Positions 6,128 to 12,828 of a DNA stretch of 24,154 bases are shown in pieces. The stretch is from Candidatus Bathyarchaeota archaeon (GTDB taxonomy: Archaea; Thermoproteota; Bathyarchaeia; Bathyarchaeales; UBA233), in NCBI GenBank assembly GCA_029907045.1, contig JARYMR010000012.1, forward strand, positions 1-24,154, written 5' to 3'. Under the pieces are notes generated by a model. That model ran no database searches. It worked only from the letters and a program-made list of their open reading frames with translations, and was not told the DNA's origin. Both the position numbers and the translations under genes were made by a program. Numbering within the stretch: the first letter of the stretch is position 1; each line of letters begins with the position of its first letter.

Positions 6128-7723
6128 TTATATTAGCCTCGCAATTTTGTATCTGCTAATGTGGTCTGTTTTGCTTCTTAGGGCGTAGAGATAATCGGCT
6201 AAAAGGGGTGTTTCGCGTCCAAGTTCCAAGGTGATTTCGAGGGTTTGGGTTTTTGCATCCACATGATATTCGACATTTTCGATGCGGAAATCTGCGTCTA
6301 TGTTCTCGTTTGGTAATATGATGTGGATTTTGTCTCCTGGCAAAAGTGGCGTATTGCCATAGTCGATTACTGTGCTTCTTATTGTCAAGTATTCTGCTGG
6401 ATTTTTTAGATGGTTGAGAATGGCTTTAGCCCTTAACATGCATTCATTATCGCTGTAAAGTTCTTCGTCAACTTCCACAAGCTCTCTTAAACCATAAGCG
6501 TTTTGGCTGTTGGCATCTTCTTGTGTGCTGCTATAGCGGCATCCACCAAAAAATAGACAGTCAATCCAGAAGCTGCCGGGACTTGTGGTTGTAAGCCAAC
6601 AGTCGAAACGCAGCTTTTTTATTTGCGTCCAATCAAAACCGCTTTCCACATCCCACAAATCAGCGTTTTTAATGCCAGCCTTAACTTGAAGTTGAGTCCA
6701 TTTTTCTGGTCCGATATTGAATGTGTGACCCGCATTTTTATCTGTGGTATCGTAGAGGGTAAGTTTTAGATTTGCGTAGAAGATGTTTTCGCGGTATGCC
6801 CAGAAGCTTATGAGCGGATAAAGGTTTGTGTTGACTTCTTTGCCGTTGTTTAGTGTGAAGATGCAGCCCACATCTGTTATTTGTCCACTGCCACAGGTTT
6901 TGATGCTTCCAGAGCCTTTAACTTTATTTTCGGCGTCAAAGCTTACTGTGCTGGCAGAAATGGCTGTCCAGTTTCCATCCGAAGGCGTTAGGCTTTCAGT
7001 CCAAGAGTCTTTGTCGCTTGGCAAACTTTCCTCGGCAATTCCATAAACAGTGATTTTGTTGCGGATGCTGTGGATATCTTTGCGATATTCGCTTACCTCA
7101 ATTTTCTCTGAAAGGTTTATGGGTGAGGTTTTGCTTAAGCGATGGAAAAACTCGAATTTCCCGTCTGGAGCTATACGAAAATCATAGCCGATAACGCCGT
7201 TTTTGTCTGCTGATTCTGCAATGTACTTGATTATATCAAAGACCGGCGTATTTTCGTATTCCAATTTTGCATAAGTTGTGTCCGTATCCTCCACAAGTTC
7301 TGTTCCATCTCGGGTATGGCTTAAACCAACATAATAATCAAGCAAGTCTTTAACGATGGCTTCGCCCTTCTGATTCTCATAGGTTTTTGTTACAACACGA
7401 CGGAAGAGGCGTTCTCCCCAGCATCTGCCACTTACACGCACATAATTTTCCGTCGGCGTTGACTCATATTTTACGCTTTCAACACGGCAAGTAATAATCT
7501 GAGGACAGTTTGCGCCCCTTCCAATGCTTATGCTTCCATCCATCCCAACATTAATGGGGCAAGAGCCAGTGGGGCTGTACTTTTTGTTCCAATTTTGTAA
7601 TAGCACTTCGAAGCTGCTTACCTCTTTTGTGCAGCCCAAATGAACCCTACAATCGATGACGTCTCCTTGTGGGACGCCAACAGTGCCAAAAGCAATGGCA
7701 ACTTTTGGAATTTCCACACTCAT
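6128..7723 (-). CDS. Tail hub protein (gp27/gpD-like) with inserted carbohydrate-binding-like domain
   Basis: This is a 531-residue protein with an ATG directly after the tape measure stop. Residues 1-230 look like the first hub barrels (DVIDCRVHLG..., YVRVSGRCWGERLFRR, and a helical TPVFDIIKYIAESAD segment). Residues about 412-531 are the closing hub domain (GDKIHIILPNENIDADFRIE, then LEITLELGRE). Between them, about 235-398, lies a Trp-rich beta-sandwich (WTESLTPSDGNWTAIS, then LISFWAYRENIFYANLKLTL, then GSFWIDCLFFGG). It looks like a carbohydrate-binding or lamin-G-type module and is absent from ordinary hubs. The hub caps the tail tip and contacts the cell envelope, so the insert plausibly binds glycan. 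Hub identity is fairly secure; ligand is inferred. Confidence 0.75.
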   Translation of the reverse strand: MSVEIPKVAIAFGTVGVPQGDVIDCRVHLGCTKEVSSFEVLLQNWNKKYSPTGSCPINVGMDGSISIGRGANCPQIITCRVESVKYESTPTENYVRVSGRCWGERLFRRVVTKTYENQKGEAIVKDLLDYYVGLSHTRDGTELVEDTDTTYAKLEYENTPVFDIIKYIAESADKNGVIGYDFRIAPDGKFEFFHRLSKTSPINLSEKIEVSEYRKDIHSIRNKITVYGIAEESLPSDKDSWTESLTPSDGNWTAISASTVSFDAENKVKGSGSIKTCGSGQITDVGCIFTLNNGKEVNTNLYPLISFWAYRENIFYANLKLTLYDTTDKNAGHTFNIGPEKWTQLQVKAGIKNADLWDVESGFDWTQIKKLRFDCWLTTTSPGSFWIDCLFFGGCRYSSTQEDANSQNAYGLRELVEVDEELYSDNECMLRAKAILNHLKNPAEYLTIRSTVIDYGNTPLLPGDKIHIILPNENIDADFRIENVEYHVDAKTQTLEITLELGRETPLLADYLYALRSKTDHISRYKIARLI

Positions 7724-8266
7724 TTATTCAATACCCCGCCTATACAGTTCCTCTTCTCCAGCCCGCCGAAGGCTTCGACCACGTTCTGGAATTTCAGCCA
7801 CAGCCTCATTGAAACCTTGAACCGAAGCAGTGGCAGCATTCATCTGACTAGCAAAATAAGCTATTGCTGCAGCAGCGCCAACAATTACGGCTATGCCAAC
7901 ACCAGTCAAAGCCAAAAAAGTGGCATAGCTAATGTTTAGGGCATTTTGGGCTGCAGTGGCAATCCAGCAGGCTGCAGCATAAACTTTTTGGGCTATGGCA
8001 ACGCCCCAACTTGTGCGCATAAATGTGCCCATCACGCTGATGACCATCATAGCTGAATTAAAAACCCGCGCCTGCTCATTGTTTAATAAGCCGAACTGGT
8101 GGGCTATATGCCCAATAGCGGTTCCGGTGGCGCCCAAACCAGCAATGGCTGCGCCAAGAGTTTTAATGCGAAGACTTAGGGCTTCGGCGTCTGTTTGGAT
8201 TCTTGCAAACTCGTGGCTTGCACGGTTAACCGCACGAATTGTTATGGCAATTTCACGGAAACTCAC
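7724..8266 (-). CDS. Very short tail tape measure protein
   Basis: This 180-residue protein starts with GTG overlapping the previous stop (GTGA). The N-terminus (MSFREIAITIRAVNRASHEF) is typical of tape measure proteins, as are the Ala/Gly-rich hydrophobic helices: KTLGAAIAGLGATGTAIG, a stretch around residues 70-105, and LTGVGIAVIVGAAAAIAYFA. Position between the chaperone/gp10 genes and the hub agrees. Tape measures set tail length at about 1.5 angstrom per residue, so this would give a tail of roughly 25-30 nm. Its C-terminus lacks the long coiled region or peptidase domains of longer relatives. An internal deletion is possible, though both ends look natural. Confidence 0.65.
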   Translation of the reverse strand: MSFREIAITIRAVNRASHEFARIQTDAEALSLRIKTLGAAIAGLGATGTAIGHIAHQFGLLNNEQARVFNSAMMVISVMGTFMRTSWGVAIAQKVYAAACWIATAAQNALNISYATFLALTGVGIAVIVGAAAAIAYFASQMNAATASVQGFNEAVAEIPERGRSLRRAGEEELYRRGIE

Positions 8267-8634
8267 TGCAGACCAGCCTCCGCTTTAGCCGTGTCAATAG
8301 CCTCGCAGATAATCTGCTCAAGCCTTGGCAAATATTCCTGAATTGCTGGGTAAAGGAAGGGGCGGGCTTGCATGTTGCGAGTCCCGAACTCAACAAATAA
8401 TGCGTATGTGGCTTCTGCGCCTATCTGGGCAACCCAATCCTGAATTTTGGCATAAATAGAACTCCGTAAGCGTCCAGTTCTAACGGGCGCAAGTTGTTTC
8501 GCATAGGCTTTAGCTTCTTCAGCCCAGCCTGCCAAAAGCTTATGCACATGCTCTTGCATGGTGGAATCAAACCTTTCCATTGCCATTTTAAACTCTTCAA
8601 AGCCTTCCACATTGCAGTTTATTTCAACCGCCAT
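8263..8634 (-). CDS. HK97-gp10-like tail completion/neck protein
   Basis: This 123-residue protein shows the HK97-gp10 pattern: an N-terminal helix (EEFKMAMERFDSTMQEHVHK), AKAYAKQLAPVRTGRLRSSI, a central strand AQIGAEATYALFVEFGTRNM, and QARPFLYPAIQEYL. APVRTGRLR and YALFVEFGT are the family signatures. It joins or completes the tail at the neck. ATG at 8634 lies inside the end of the frameshifted chaperone product. Unusually it follows the chaperone instead of preceding the tail tube. Family call is confident. Confidence 0.85.
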   Translation of the reverse strand: MAVEINCNVEGFEEFKMAMERFDSTMQEHVHKLLAGWAEEAKAYAKQLAPVRTGRLRSSIYAKIQDWVAQIGAEATYALFVEFGTRNMQARPFLYPAIQEYLPRLEQIICEAIDTAKAEAGLQ

Positions 8635-9154
8635 CTCGCCCCACGCTCCACCTTGGCTTTTTCCTCCTCCGTTTGACGGTCTAACTCGTTGAGGATGACA
8701 ATGAATTGCTGCACTGCCTTGGCTGGTTGCCTTCGCAACTGCAATATTGTCCAGCCGAATTCTTTGCAGAGTCTAAACTCTGTGAGAACCGCGTTTGGCT
8801 TTTGGCGTCTGATGCAGCGGATAAAAAAGCAGACTCTTCAAGGCTAACATTGTTTAGGCGGTTCACGATTTGGCTGAAAATTTCGCCTAAAGCGATTGGA
8901 ATGCCATTTTCTTCGTTTAAAAGCTTCTCAAGAGTTATGGGTTTATGCGGTGGCTGCTCCCTAAGCGAAGCCATTATTGTTTCCGCTTGGATGGCTATGT
9001 AATCACTTGCTATAACTTGTCCAGTGTGTTGGCTGTAGCGAGTATATTTTTGGATTATTCTGCTACGCTTAGCCCATGAGATTTCACTAAAAACATATTT
9101 GCCCGCATATTCCTTGCCAAACTCTTCGCCAATCACAACGGTTTCTTTTCGCAT
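8619..9154 (-). CDS. Tail assembly chaperone, -1 frameshifted product (gpGT-like)
   Basis: If ribosomes slip back one base on T TTT TTA at 8828-8822, residues 1-111 of the chaperone continue for 67 more residues to a TAA at 8621-8619, giving 178 in all. The new tail reads LTEFRLCKEFGWTILQLRRQ and then PAKAVQQFIVILNELDRQ, followed by a charged end. LCKEFGWT is, from memory, the classic second-domain motif of phage chaperone T-parts. The -1 frame is open across the whole stretch while the zero frame there is unstructured. The end overlaps the start of the gp10-like gene by 16 bases. The shift itself is inferred from site, frame and homology. Confidence 0.75.
8681..9154 (-). CDS. Tail assembly chaperone, unshifted product (gpG-like)
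   Basis: This is the zero-frame product of 157 residues from ATG at 9154, which overlaps the tail tube stop (TGATG). Residues 1-111 look like a genuine folded chaperone N-domain (WAKRSRIIQKYTRYSQHTGQ, then AIQAETIMASLREQP, then IFSQIVNRL). The last 46 residues after the slippery site are Ser/Gln-rich with little structure. The chaperone coats the tape measure while the tail tube polymerises. The length of the unshifted tail is probably unimportant, and a -1 frameshifted longer form is described separately. Confidence 0.75.
   Translation of the reverse strand: MRKETVVIGEEFGKEYAGKYVFSEISWAKRSRIIQKYTRYSQHTGQVIASDYIAIQAETIMASLREQPPHKPITLEKLLNEENGIPIALGEIFSQIVNRLNNVSLEESAFLSAASDAKSQTRFSQSLDSAKNSAGQYCSCEGNQPRQCSNSLSSSTS
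8822..8828 (-). promoter_or_regulatory. -1 ribosomal frameshift slippery heptamer
   Basis: On the minus strand the codons GCT TTT TTA contain T TTT TTA in the X XXY YYZ form required for tandem -1 slippage. It sits at codons 109-111 of the chaperone gene, where phage G/GT frameshifts usually occur. Downstream, CCGC at 8820-8817 could pair with GCGG about 25 bases later, but that stem is weak. I do not claim a structured stimulator. Confidence 0.75.
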
Positions 9155-10008
9155 CAGCTTATCACCAAATCCCTCGCAACAAAAGAAGCTTTCAAACTCA
9201 CAAGGTCCTCAACCTTTGTGGGCGTGCTAACGCTTTCCCATTTACAATATTTGAATAGGGCGCTGTTCGTTCCGCCTAAACCAAATTTTAAGCTGAACTC
9301 GCTGTCATTCATTACATCATCGTATTCCTGTTTGCTTTCAAACTCGAAAATTAACTCTCCAGTCAAGCTGCGATGGCGGGTTGGCAAATACTTGAGGATT
9401 TCGCCGTTTGTTGAGCGGATTACTGGTACTTGTTTAAGGTTATTTTCAATGGTGAACTTCCAATCCGTAACCCTTTCCACCGCCGTTAAACCTGAACCGT
9501 CGCCTGCTCCGCGTTGCACATAGCTTTCATAGTATGGAACAGCGCCAGCGTAATCAGCGTATGTGGCTCCGCTTATCTTCGAAGTTCCAACAACAGCATT
9601 TTGTCCAACAAACTCCACACTTGCCCTAACAATGTCTTCGATGCTGCATTCAACAACAGCCTTATCCATCCTGCACCCTTTAAAGAGCAAATCAATGATT
9701 CCCGAAGGCTTTTCGTAAAATACTTCAATGCTCAAAGAGTTCAGCGTGGCTATGCATTGCAGAAAGTTTATTGGAGCATCACTCGGCAATGGATAAGCAA
9801 CTTTTAAGCCCACATCCCTAAAGCCTCGCTTAATCGCCTGCAAGTCTCTGTTTCCAACTCCTCGAACCTTAATTAGGCTCGGATTTAAAACAGGTTCGAC
9901 GCTTTCTGCTTTTAAGCCAACCATTGTGGGATTTGATGGCGTTTCGCCATAGTTGGTTTCTTCCACGTAATAGATTTTTGCTTCATGGCTTCCATAGGGC
10001 ATACTCAT
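9154..10008 (-). CDS. Major tail tube protein
   Basis: This 284-residue protein starts at ATG 10008 with a strong GGAGGA eight bases upstream, the best ribosome binding site in the operon, as expected for an abundant virion protein. The start SMPYGSHEAKIYYVEETNYG, followed by PSNPTM, resembles tail tube proteins (an early strand, then the ETNYGETP loop). The rest is mainly beta (VGLKVAYPLPSDAPINFLQC, GELIFEFESKQEYDDVM). It is followed at once by the assembly chaperone, the usual order. The protein polymerises into the tube through which DNA passes. Confidence 0.75.
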   Translation of the reverse strand: MSMPYGSHEAKIYYVEETNYGETPSNPTMVGLKAESVEPVLNPSLIKVRGVGNRDLQAIKRGFRDVGLKVAYPLPSDAPINFLQCIATLNSLSIEVFYEKPSGIIDLLFKGCRMDKAVVECSIEDIVRASVEFVGQNAVVGTSKISGATYADYAGAVPYYESYVQRGAGDGSGLTAVERVTDWKFTIENNLKQVPVIRSTNGEILKYLPTRHRSLTGELIFEFESKQEYDDVMNDSEFSLKFGLGGTNSALFKYCKWESVSTPTKVEDLVSLKASFVARDLVIS

Positions 10009-10010
10009 TT

Positions 10011-10967
10011 TTATTCCTCCATTACATTTTCAAAAAACCATGATTTCACAAGGAATTCGGTGCGCCACAAGAAGGGTTTAACCCGCACCTCATCCACATC
10101 ACGAAAACCAACAATATCTGCATAGGCTATTCCATTAACTGTAAACTCCGCCTCAACATAATCACAATAAAGAACCGCTTGCGCCTCGCCATTACTTGGA
10201 AAACTTGTTTTAGCAAGCAAATACGCATAACCATCAGCATCCACATAATTTGGCAAATCAGAAGACAAATTTATCATTAAAACCTCATCGGTTGCGCTGT
10301 TGCCAGAAACAGCATTCTCCCACGCACCAGCCACATGATTCCAAACCTTTATTGTGGCGCCATTTCCAGAAGGCGCAACGCCATAACCCTCAAACCTCAA
10401 AACCAACCGATTAAGAAAGCTTTCTTCAGCGTCAATTTTGAAGCGGAAAAGCATGAAAGCATATTTCCCATTTTCTAAGGCTGATTTGCCGAAACGGTTG
10501 TCGTCGTTATACCAAATTTTCTCATATTCATCATTTGTGAACTCGCTCCAGCAATTATCGGTTGGTGGCAAATCAGAGACTGAAACACTCTGGTAGGCTT
10601 TATGCGAATCAGAAGTTACGCCAACGCCACAGAAATTGTAATCCACATGGTTTGGCGTATTGCGTTTCCCATGAATGACGCGGTTAATTTCGCTGCAAAT
10701 TTTTTCGCGGATACTCCTATCTGAAGTCCAAACATTAACCCTTAAGAAATGGCATAGACGCCTAAGACTTCCATCAAAACTTAGTTTTTCGTCTTCGCCT
10801 CTTTCAAGCCCAACAGTGATTTGTCCGTCAAAACTTTTCAGAATTTCACGGTCCAACCATTCTTGTCCAACATGAATTTTGGCTAATGCACCATCCTCTT
10901 TAACAACCAGCAAATACCTTTTAAGCAAACGAATAAACGTTAAAACTGGATTCTCCATGGCGGTCAT
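10011..10967 (-). CDS. Probable tail terminator with inserted beta-sandwich domain
   Basis: This 318-residue protein has an ATG overlapping the neck protein stop (ATGA); a second ATG follows three codons later. Residues 5-110 are helix then strands (ENPVLTFIRLLKRYLLVVKE, QITVGLERGEDEKL, LCHFLRVNVWT). The last 35 residues return to that fold (VKPFLWRTEFLVKSWFFENV). This matches a tail terminator or completion protein split in two. Residues about 115-280 are a separate beta-sandwich (YAFMLFRFKIDAEE, LVLRFEGYGVAPSGNGATIK, YVEAEFTVNG) of a type common in adhesins and glycan-binding proteins. Location just before the tail tube supports the role. Terminator is inferred from position and architecture. 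Confidence 0.6.
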   Translation of the reverse strand: MTAMENPVLTFIRLLKRYLLVVKEDGALAKIHVGQEWLDREILKSFDGQITVGLERGEDEKLSFDGSLRRLCHFLRVNVWTSDRSIREKICSEINRVIHGKRNTPNHVDYNFCGVGVTSDSHKAYQSVSVSDLPPTDNCWSEFTNDEYEKIWYNDDNRFGKSALENGKYAFMLFRFKIDAEESFLNRLVLRFEGYGVAPSGNGATIKVWNHVAGAWENAVSGNSATDEVLMINLSSDLPNYVDADGYAYLLAKTSFPSNGEAQAVLYCDYVEAEFTVNGIAYADIVGFRDVDEVRVKPFLWRTEFLVKSWFFENVMEE

Positions 10968-12352
10968 TGAATGATAAGCCTCCTACATGTGGCTTGGTAA
11001 TAGGCGGGTTCACCCATCCAACGATAAACCTTAACTGGACCAACCTCAAAATCAACACCGCCCCGCCTAACCTTGTCTCTGGTTCTGATGGGCAGAAAAG
11101 TTTGAAGGGTTATGTAATCTGTTATTGTATAGCCTGGTTCAAGGACGATTTCTGTTGGAGTTTCAACTCTAACCATGGCTTTAAATGGGATTCCCTCACC
11201 ATAAGAAACGGTTTCGCCAACTTCAAGGATTGGGTATAGGGTTAGGTTTTCGCCATACTTTTCCAAAATCGCCTTAAACGGCGTATGCTTAGGCATATAG
11301 CGCAGAAGCAACAGTCCAAGCCAAGAAACCGTTATGATGCTTTGCTTGTTTTCCACGGGGCTCAAGTCTTTGAATTTTACGCCCCAAAACATGAAATCAC
11401 GATAATGCCTATCCAAAACTTGCACGCCAAATTCTAGGCTTGGCTTATCCTTGGCTGCGCGGATGTCATGTAAAATGCCACATGTAACGCTATCATAGTA
11501 AGCGCATGCAGCCTTCCGCCTAGCAACATCTATGTAGCCCGCCCAACAAAGGTTTGGGTTGTATCCAGCATAATCACCGCTTGGTCCTATGGCGTTTAAA
11601 GTTTCATAAACCCTTTGGACTGTTGAGCTCCAGCCTTCATAATTGTAAAATCCCAAAAGTGCATAGGCGAAACAGTCATCATAAATTTGACTTTCATCCA
11701 CGCCCGCCCTGTGCCATGCATTGTCTGCTGGGTCATAGTATAACCAAAGGTTTTCAAAGCCGCTTCTTAGAAAATCCACAAGCTTAACCATCATGCCTTG
11801 ATAAGTGTTGGCGTTATCCGTATCGTAGGTTTCAGCAAGCATTTTCAAACCCAAAATCCCGTAAAGGCATTCAACATCCAACTGTAGAAGCCAATCACCA
11901 TCAATTGTGACGGCTCTTGCAAAACCGCCATAATTCTGTCTATCCTGCATGTTTTTTAAAAATGTGAAGCCGGCAAGCCTTGCAGAATTTAAATAATCCA
12001 GATTCTTTGTCAAGGAATAAGCCCTCAAAAGGGATGGGATAACACGGCAAGCGTCAATGGCATAATAGTAATCGCTTGCCTCGTTACTTTTGAAACCACC
12101 AAAAGCTTGTTTTGCGTCATCAACGCATTGTTGGGTTAAAATCCAATCAGCCAAAGAAACAATTTTGCTATAAATCTCATTTCTCTTCGCTGCAAAGCGA
12201 CTGTCAGAATAGGCTTCAAAAAGGAAGTCTATGGCGAAGGTGGCTGCTGCCACGCCTCGCTCGCCAACAGCGCCGGAACCTGGCACATAATAAAAGTATG
12301 GCGCATAATCCAAGACAAACTGCAAATAAGCGTTTGAGGCTCCATCGAACAT
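10964..12352 (-). CDS. Neck (head-tail stopper-like) protein fused to an N-terminal alpha/alpha-toroid domain
   Basis: This 462-residue protein has an ATG directly after the adaptor stop (TAAATG). Residues about 25-355 are paired helices with conserved aromatic/acidic turns (ASDYYYAIDACRVIPSLLRA, DWLLQLDVECLYGILGLKML, IYDDCFAYALLGFYNYEGWS). This is the layout of (alpha/alpha) six-barrel enzymes such as glycoside hydrolases, lyases and epimerases. Residues about 370-462 are a small beta-domain (GYTITDYITLQTFLPIRTRD, then VDFEVGPVKVYRWMGEPAYY and CRRLI) resembling phage head-tail stoppers. Its slot between adaptor and terminator fits. Acidic residues D94, D159, D225 and D226 could line an active cleft, but none was assigned. 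The neck half is probable; enzymatic activity is conjecture. Confidence 0.65.
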   Translation of the reverse strand: MFDGASNAYLQFVLDYAPYFYYVPGSGAVGERGVAAATFAIDFLFEAYSDSRFAAKRNEIYSKIVSLADWILTQQCVDDAKQAFGGFKSNEASDYYYAIDACRVIPSLLRAYSLTKNLDYLNSARLAGFTFLKNMQDRQNYGGFARAVTIDGDWLLQLDVECLYGILGLKMLAETYDTDNANTYQGMMVKLVDFLRSGFENLWLYYDPADNAWHRAGVDESQIYDDCFAYALLGFYNYEGWSSTVQRVYETLNAIGPSGDYAGYNPNLCWAGYIDVARRKAACAYYDSVTCGILHDIRAAKDKPSLEFGVQVLDRHYRDFMFWGVKFKDLSPVENKQSIITVSWLGLLLLRYMPKHTPFKAILEKYGENLTLYPILEVGETVSYGEGIPFKAMVRVETPTEIVLEPGYTITDYITLQTFLPIRTRDKVRRGGVDFEVGPVKVYRWMGEPAYYQATCRRLIIQ

Positions 12353-12715
12353 TTAGGCATACCCCACATGAGGCGCTTTTAAGCCTTGCAAAATCCTTTC
12401 AAGCTCAGCCTGCAAAACCTCTAAGGGCGGAGCCCTACCCAAAATGCTTACATTCTGGTCTCCAAGGCTAAAGCTTAAACCAACCGCTGAACCGCCAGTC
12501 AAGTAGCAAATGGCGTAAATAGCCGCCAAAACAGTTATGAACTCTTTTTCCGCATCAGAGCAATCCTCATAATCAATTTCTTTTCCAAGCTCAAGCCTCA
12601 GCGTAACCTCAGCCCGCTTAATCATCTTAACAATTTTAGCGTCTGGAACATCAGCCGAACTGAGATTTAGCACATCGCGGACATCATCAGGCGTTACAGT
12701 TGCCAAACATCTCAA
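12353..12715 (-). CDS. Head-tail adaptor (HK97 gp6 / SPP1 gp15-like)
   Basis: This is a small helical protein of 117-120 residues: VTPDDVRDVLNLSSADVPDA, KIVKMIKRAEVTLRLELG, then KEFITVLAAIYAICYLTGG and a C-terminal LEVLQAELERILQGL. TPDDVR..L......DAKI...I..AE is the pattern of the adaptor ring that docks beneath the portal. Frame opens at TTG 12715, but GAGGT at 12720-12716 is too close to it. The TTG at 12706 (giving ATVTPDDV...) has correct spacing and is my preferred start. It is the first gene of the tail operon; head genes that should precede it are missing. Confidence 0.7.
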   Translation of the reverse strand: MRCLATVTPDDVRDVLNLSSADVPDAKIVKMIKRAEVTLRLELGKEIDYEDCSDAEKEFITVLAAIYAICYLTGGSAVGLSFSLGDQNVSILGRAPPLEVLQAELERILQGLKAPHVGYA

Positions 12716-12745
12716 ACCTCAAACAGAAAAGAAAAAGAAGCAAAA

Positions 12746-12751
12746 TTTAAA
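12746..12751 (-). promoter_or_regulatory. Possible TATA box for the tail operon
   Basis: On the minus strand TGTTTAAATTTT centres here. About 25 bases downstream lies a pyrimidine-rich stretch and TTTGAGGTTTGA, nearly identical to the leader of the lysis-end unit at about 690-700. A start near 12720 leaves a leader of about 15 bases to the TTG at 12706. The whole region is A/T-rich, so other boxes (for example near 12780) cannot be excluded. Confidence 0.35.
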
Positions 12752-12790
12752 CAATTTTCACAATAAAAAATGAGAATTTAAAATTATTTT

Positions 12791-12812
12791 AGAAAAAAGC
12801 AGAAAAGAAAAG
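12791..12812 (-). terminator. T-rich terminator-like tract after the acylphosphatase-coiled-coil gene
   Basis: Minus-strand transcripts leaving the gene ending at 12829 run into CTTTTCTTTTCTGCTTTTTT. Archaeal transcription commonly ends at such U-runs without a hairpin. It separates the cellular gene from the viral tail operon, which needs its own promoter. Confidence 0.35.
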
Positions 12813-12828
12813 ATTAATCACAAAAATG

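Larger units (their letters stand above)
71..12715 (-). mobile_element. Partial head-tailed provirus: neck, tail, accessory and lysis-end genes
   Basis: All viral genes here run on the minus strand, are packed with stop/start overlaps, and follow the usual tailed-virus order: adaptor, neck, terminator, tail tube, assembly chaperone, tape measure, hub, fibres, holin-like. The recognisable parts are a gp6/gp15-type adaptor, a chaperone with a -1 frameshift site, an HK97-gp10-like protein and a hub with a split gp27-like body. Upstream of the adaptor the genes become cellular without any terminase, portal or capsid gene. The left end runs off the window, so the element is incomplete as seen. No integrase or attachment site was found. 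Provirus identity is well supported by gene content; the exact boundaries are inference. Confidence 0.8.

Noticed and set aside
8494..8676. Short frames on both strands across the gp10-like gene
   Set aside because: They overlap the strongly supported gp10-like reading frame and the frameshift extension, with no homology of their own.
8817..8820. Stem-loop as stimulator downstream of the slippery site
   Set aside because: Only four pairs (CCGC with GCGG) could be found, too weak to claim as a structure.
12720..12828. Attachment site or tRNA at the provirus-host junction
   Set aside because: No tRNA-like fold was seen, and the other junction needed to define a repeat lies outside the window.
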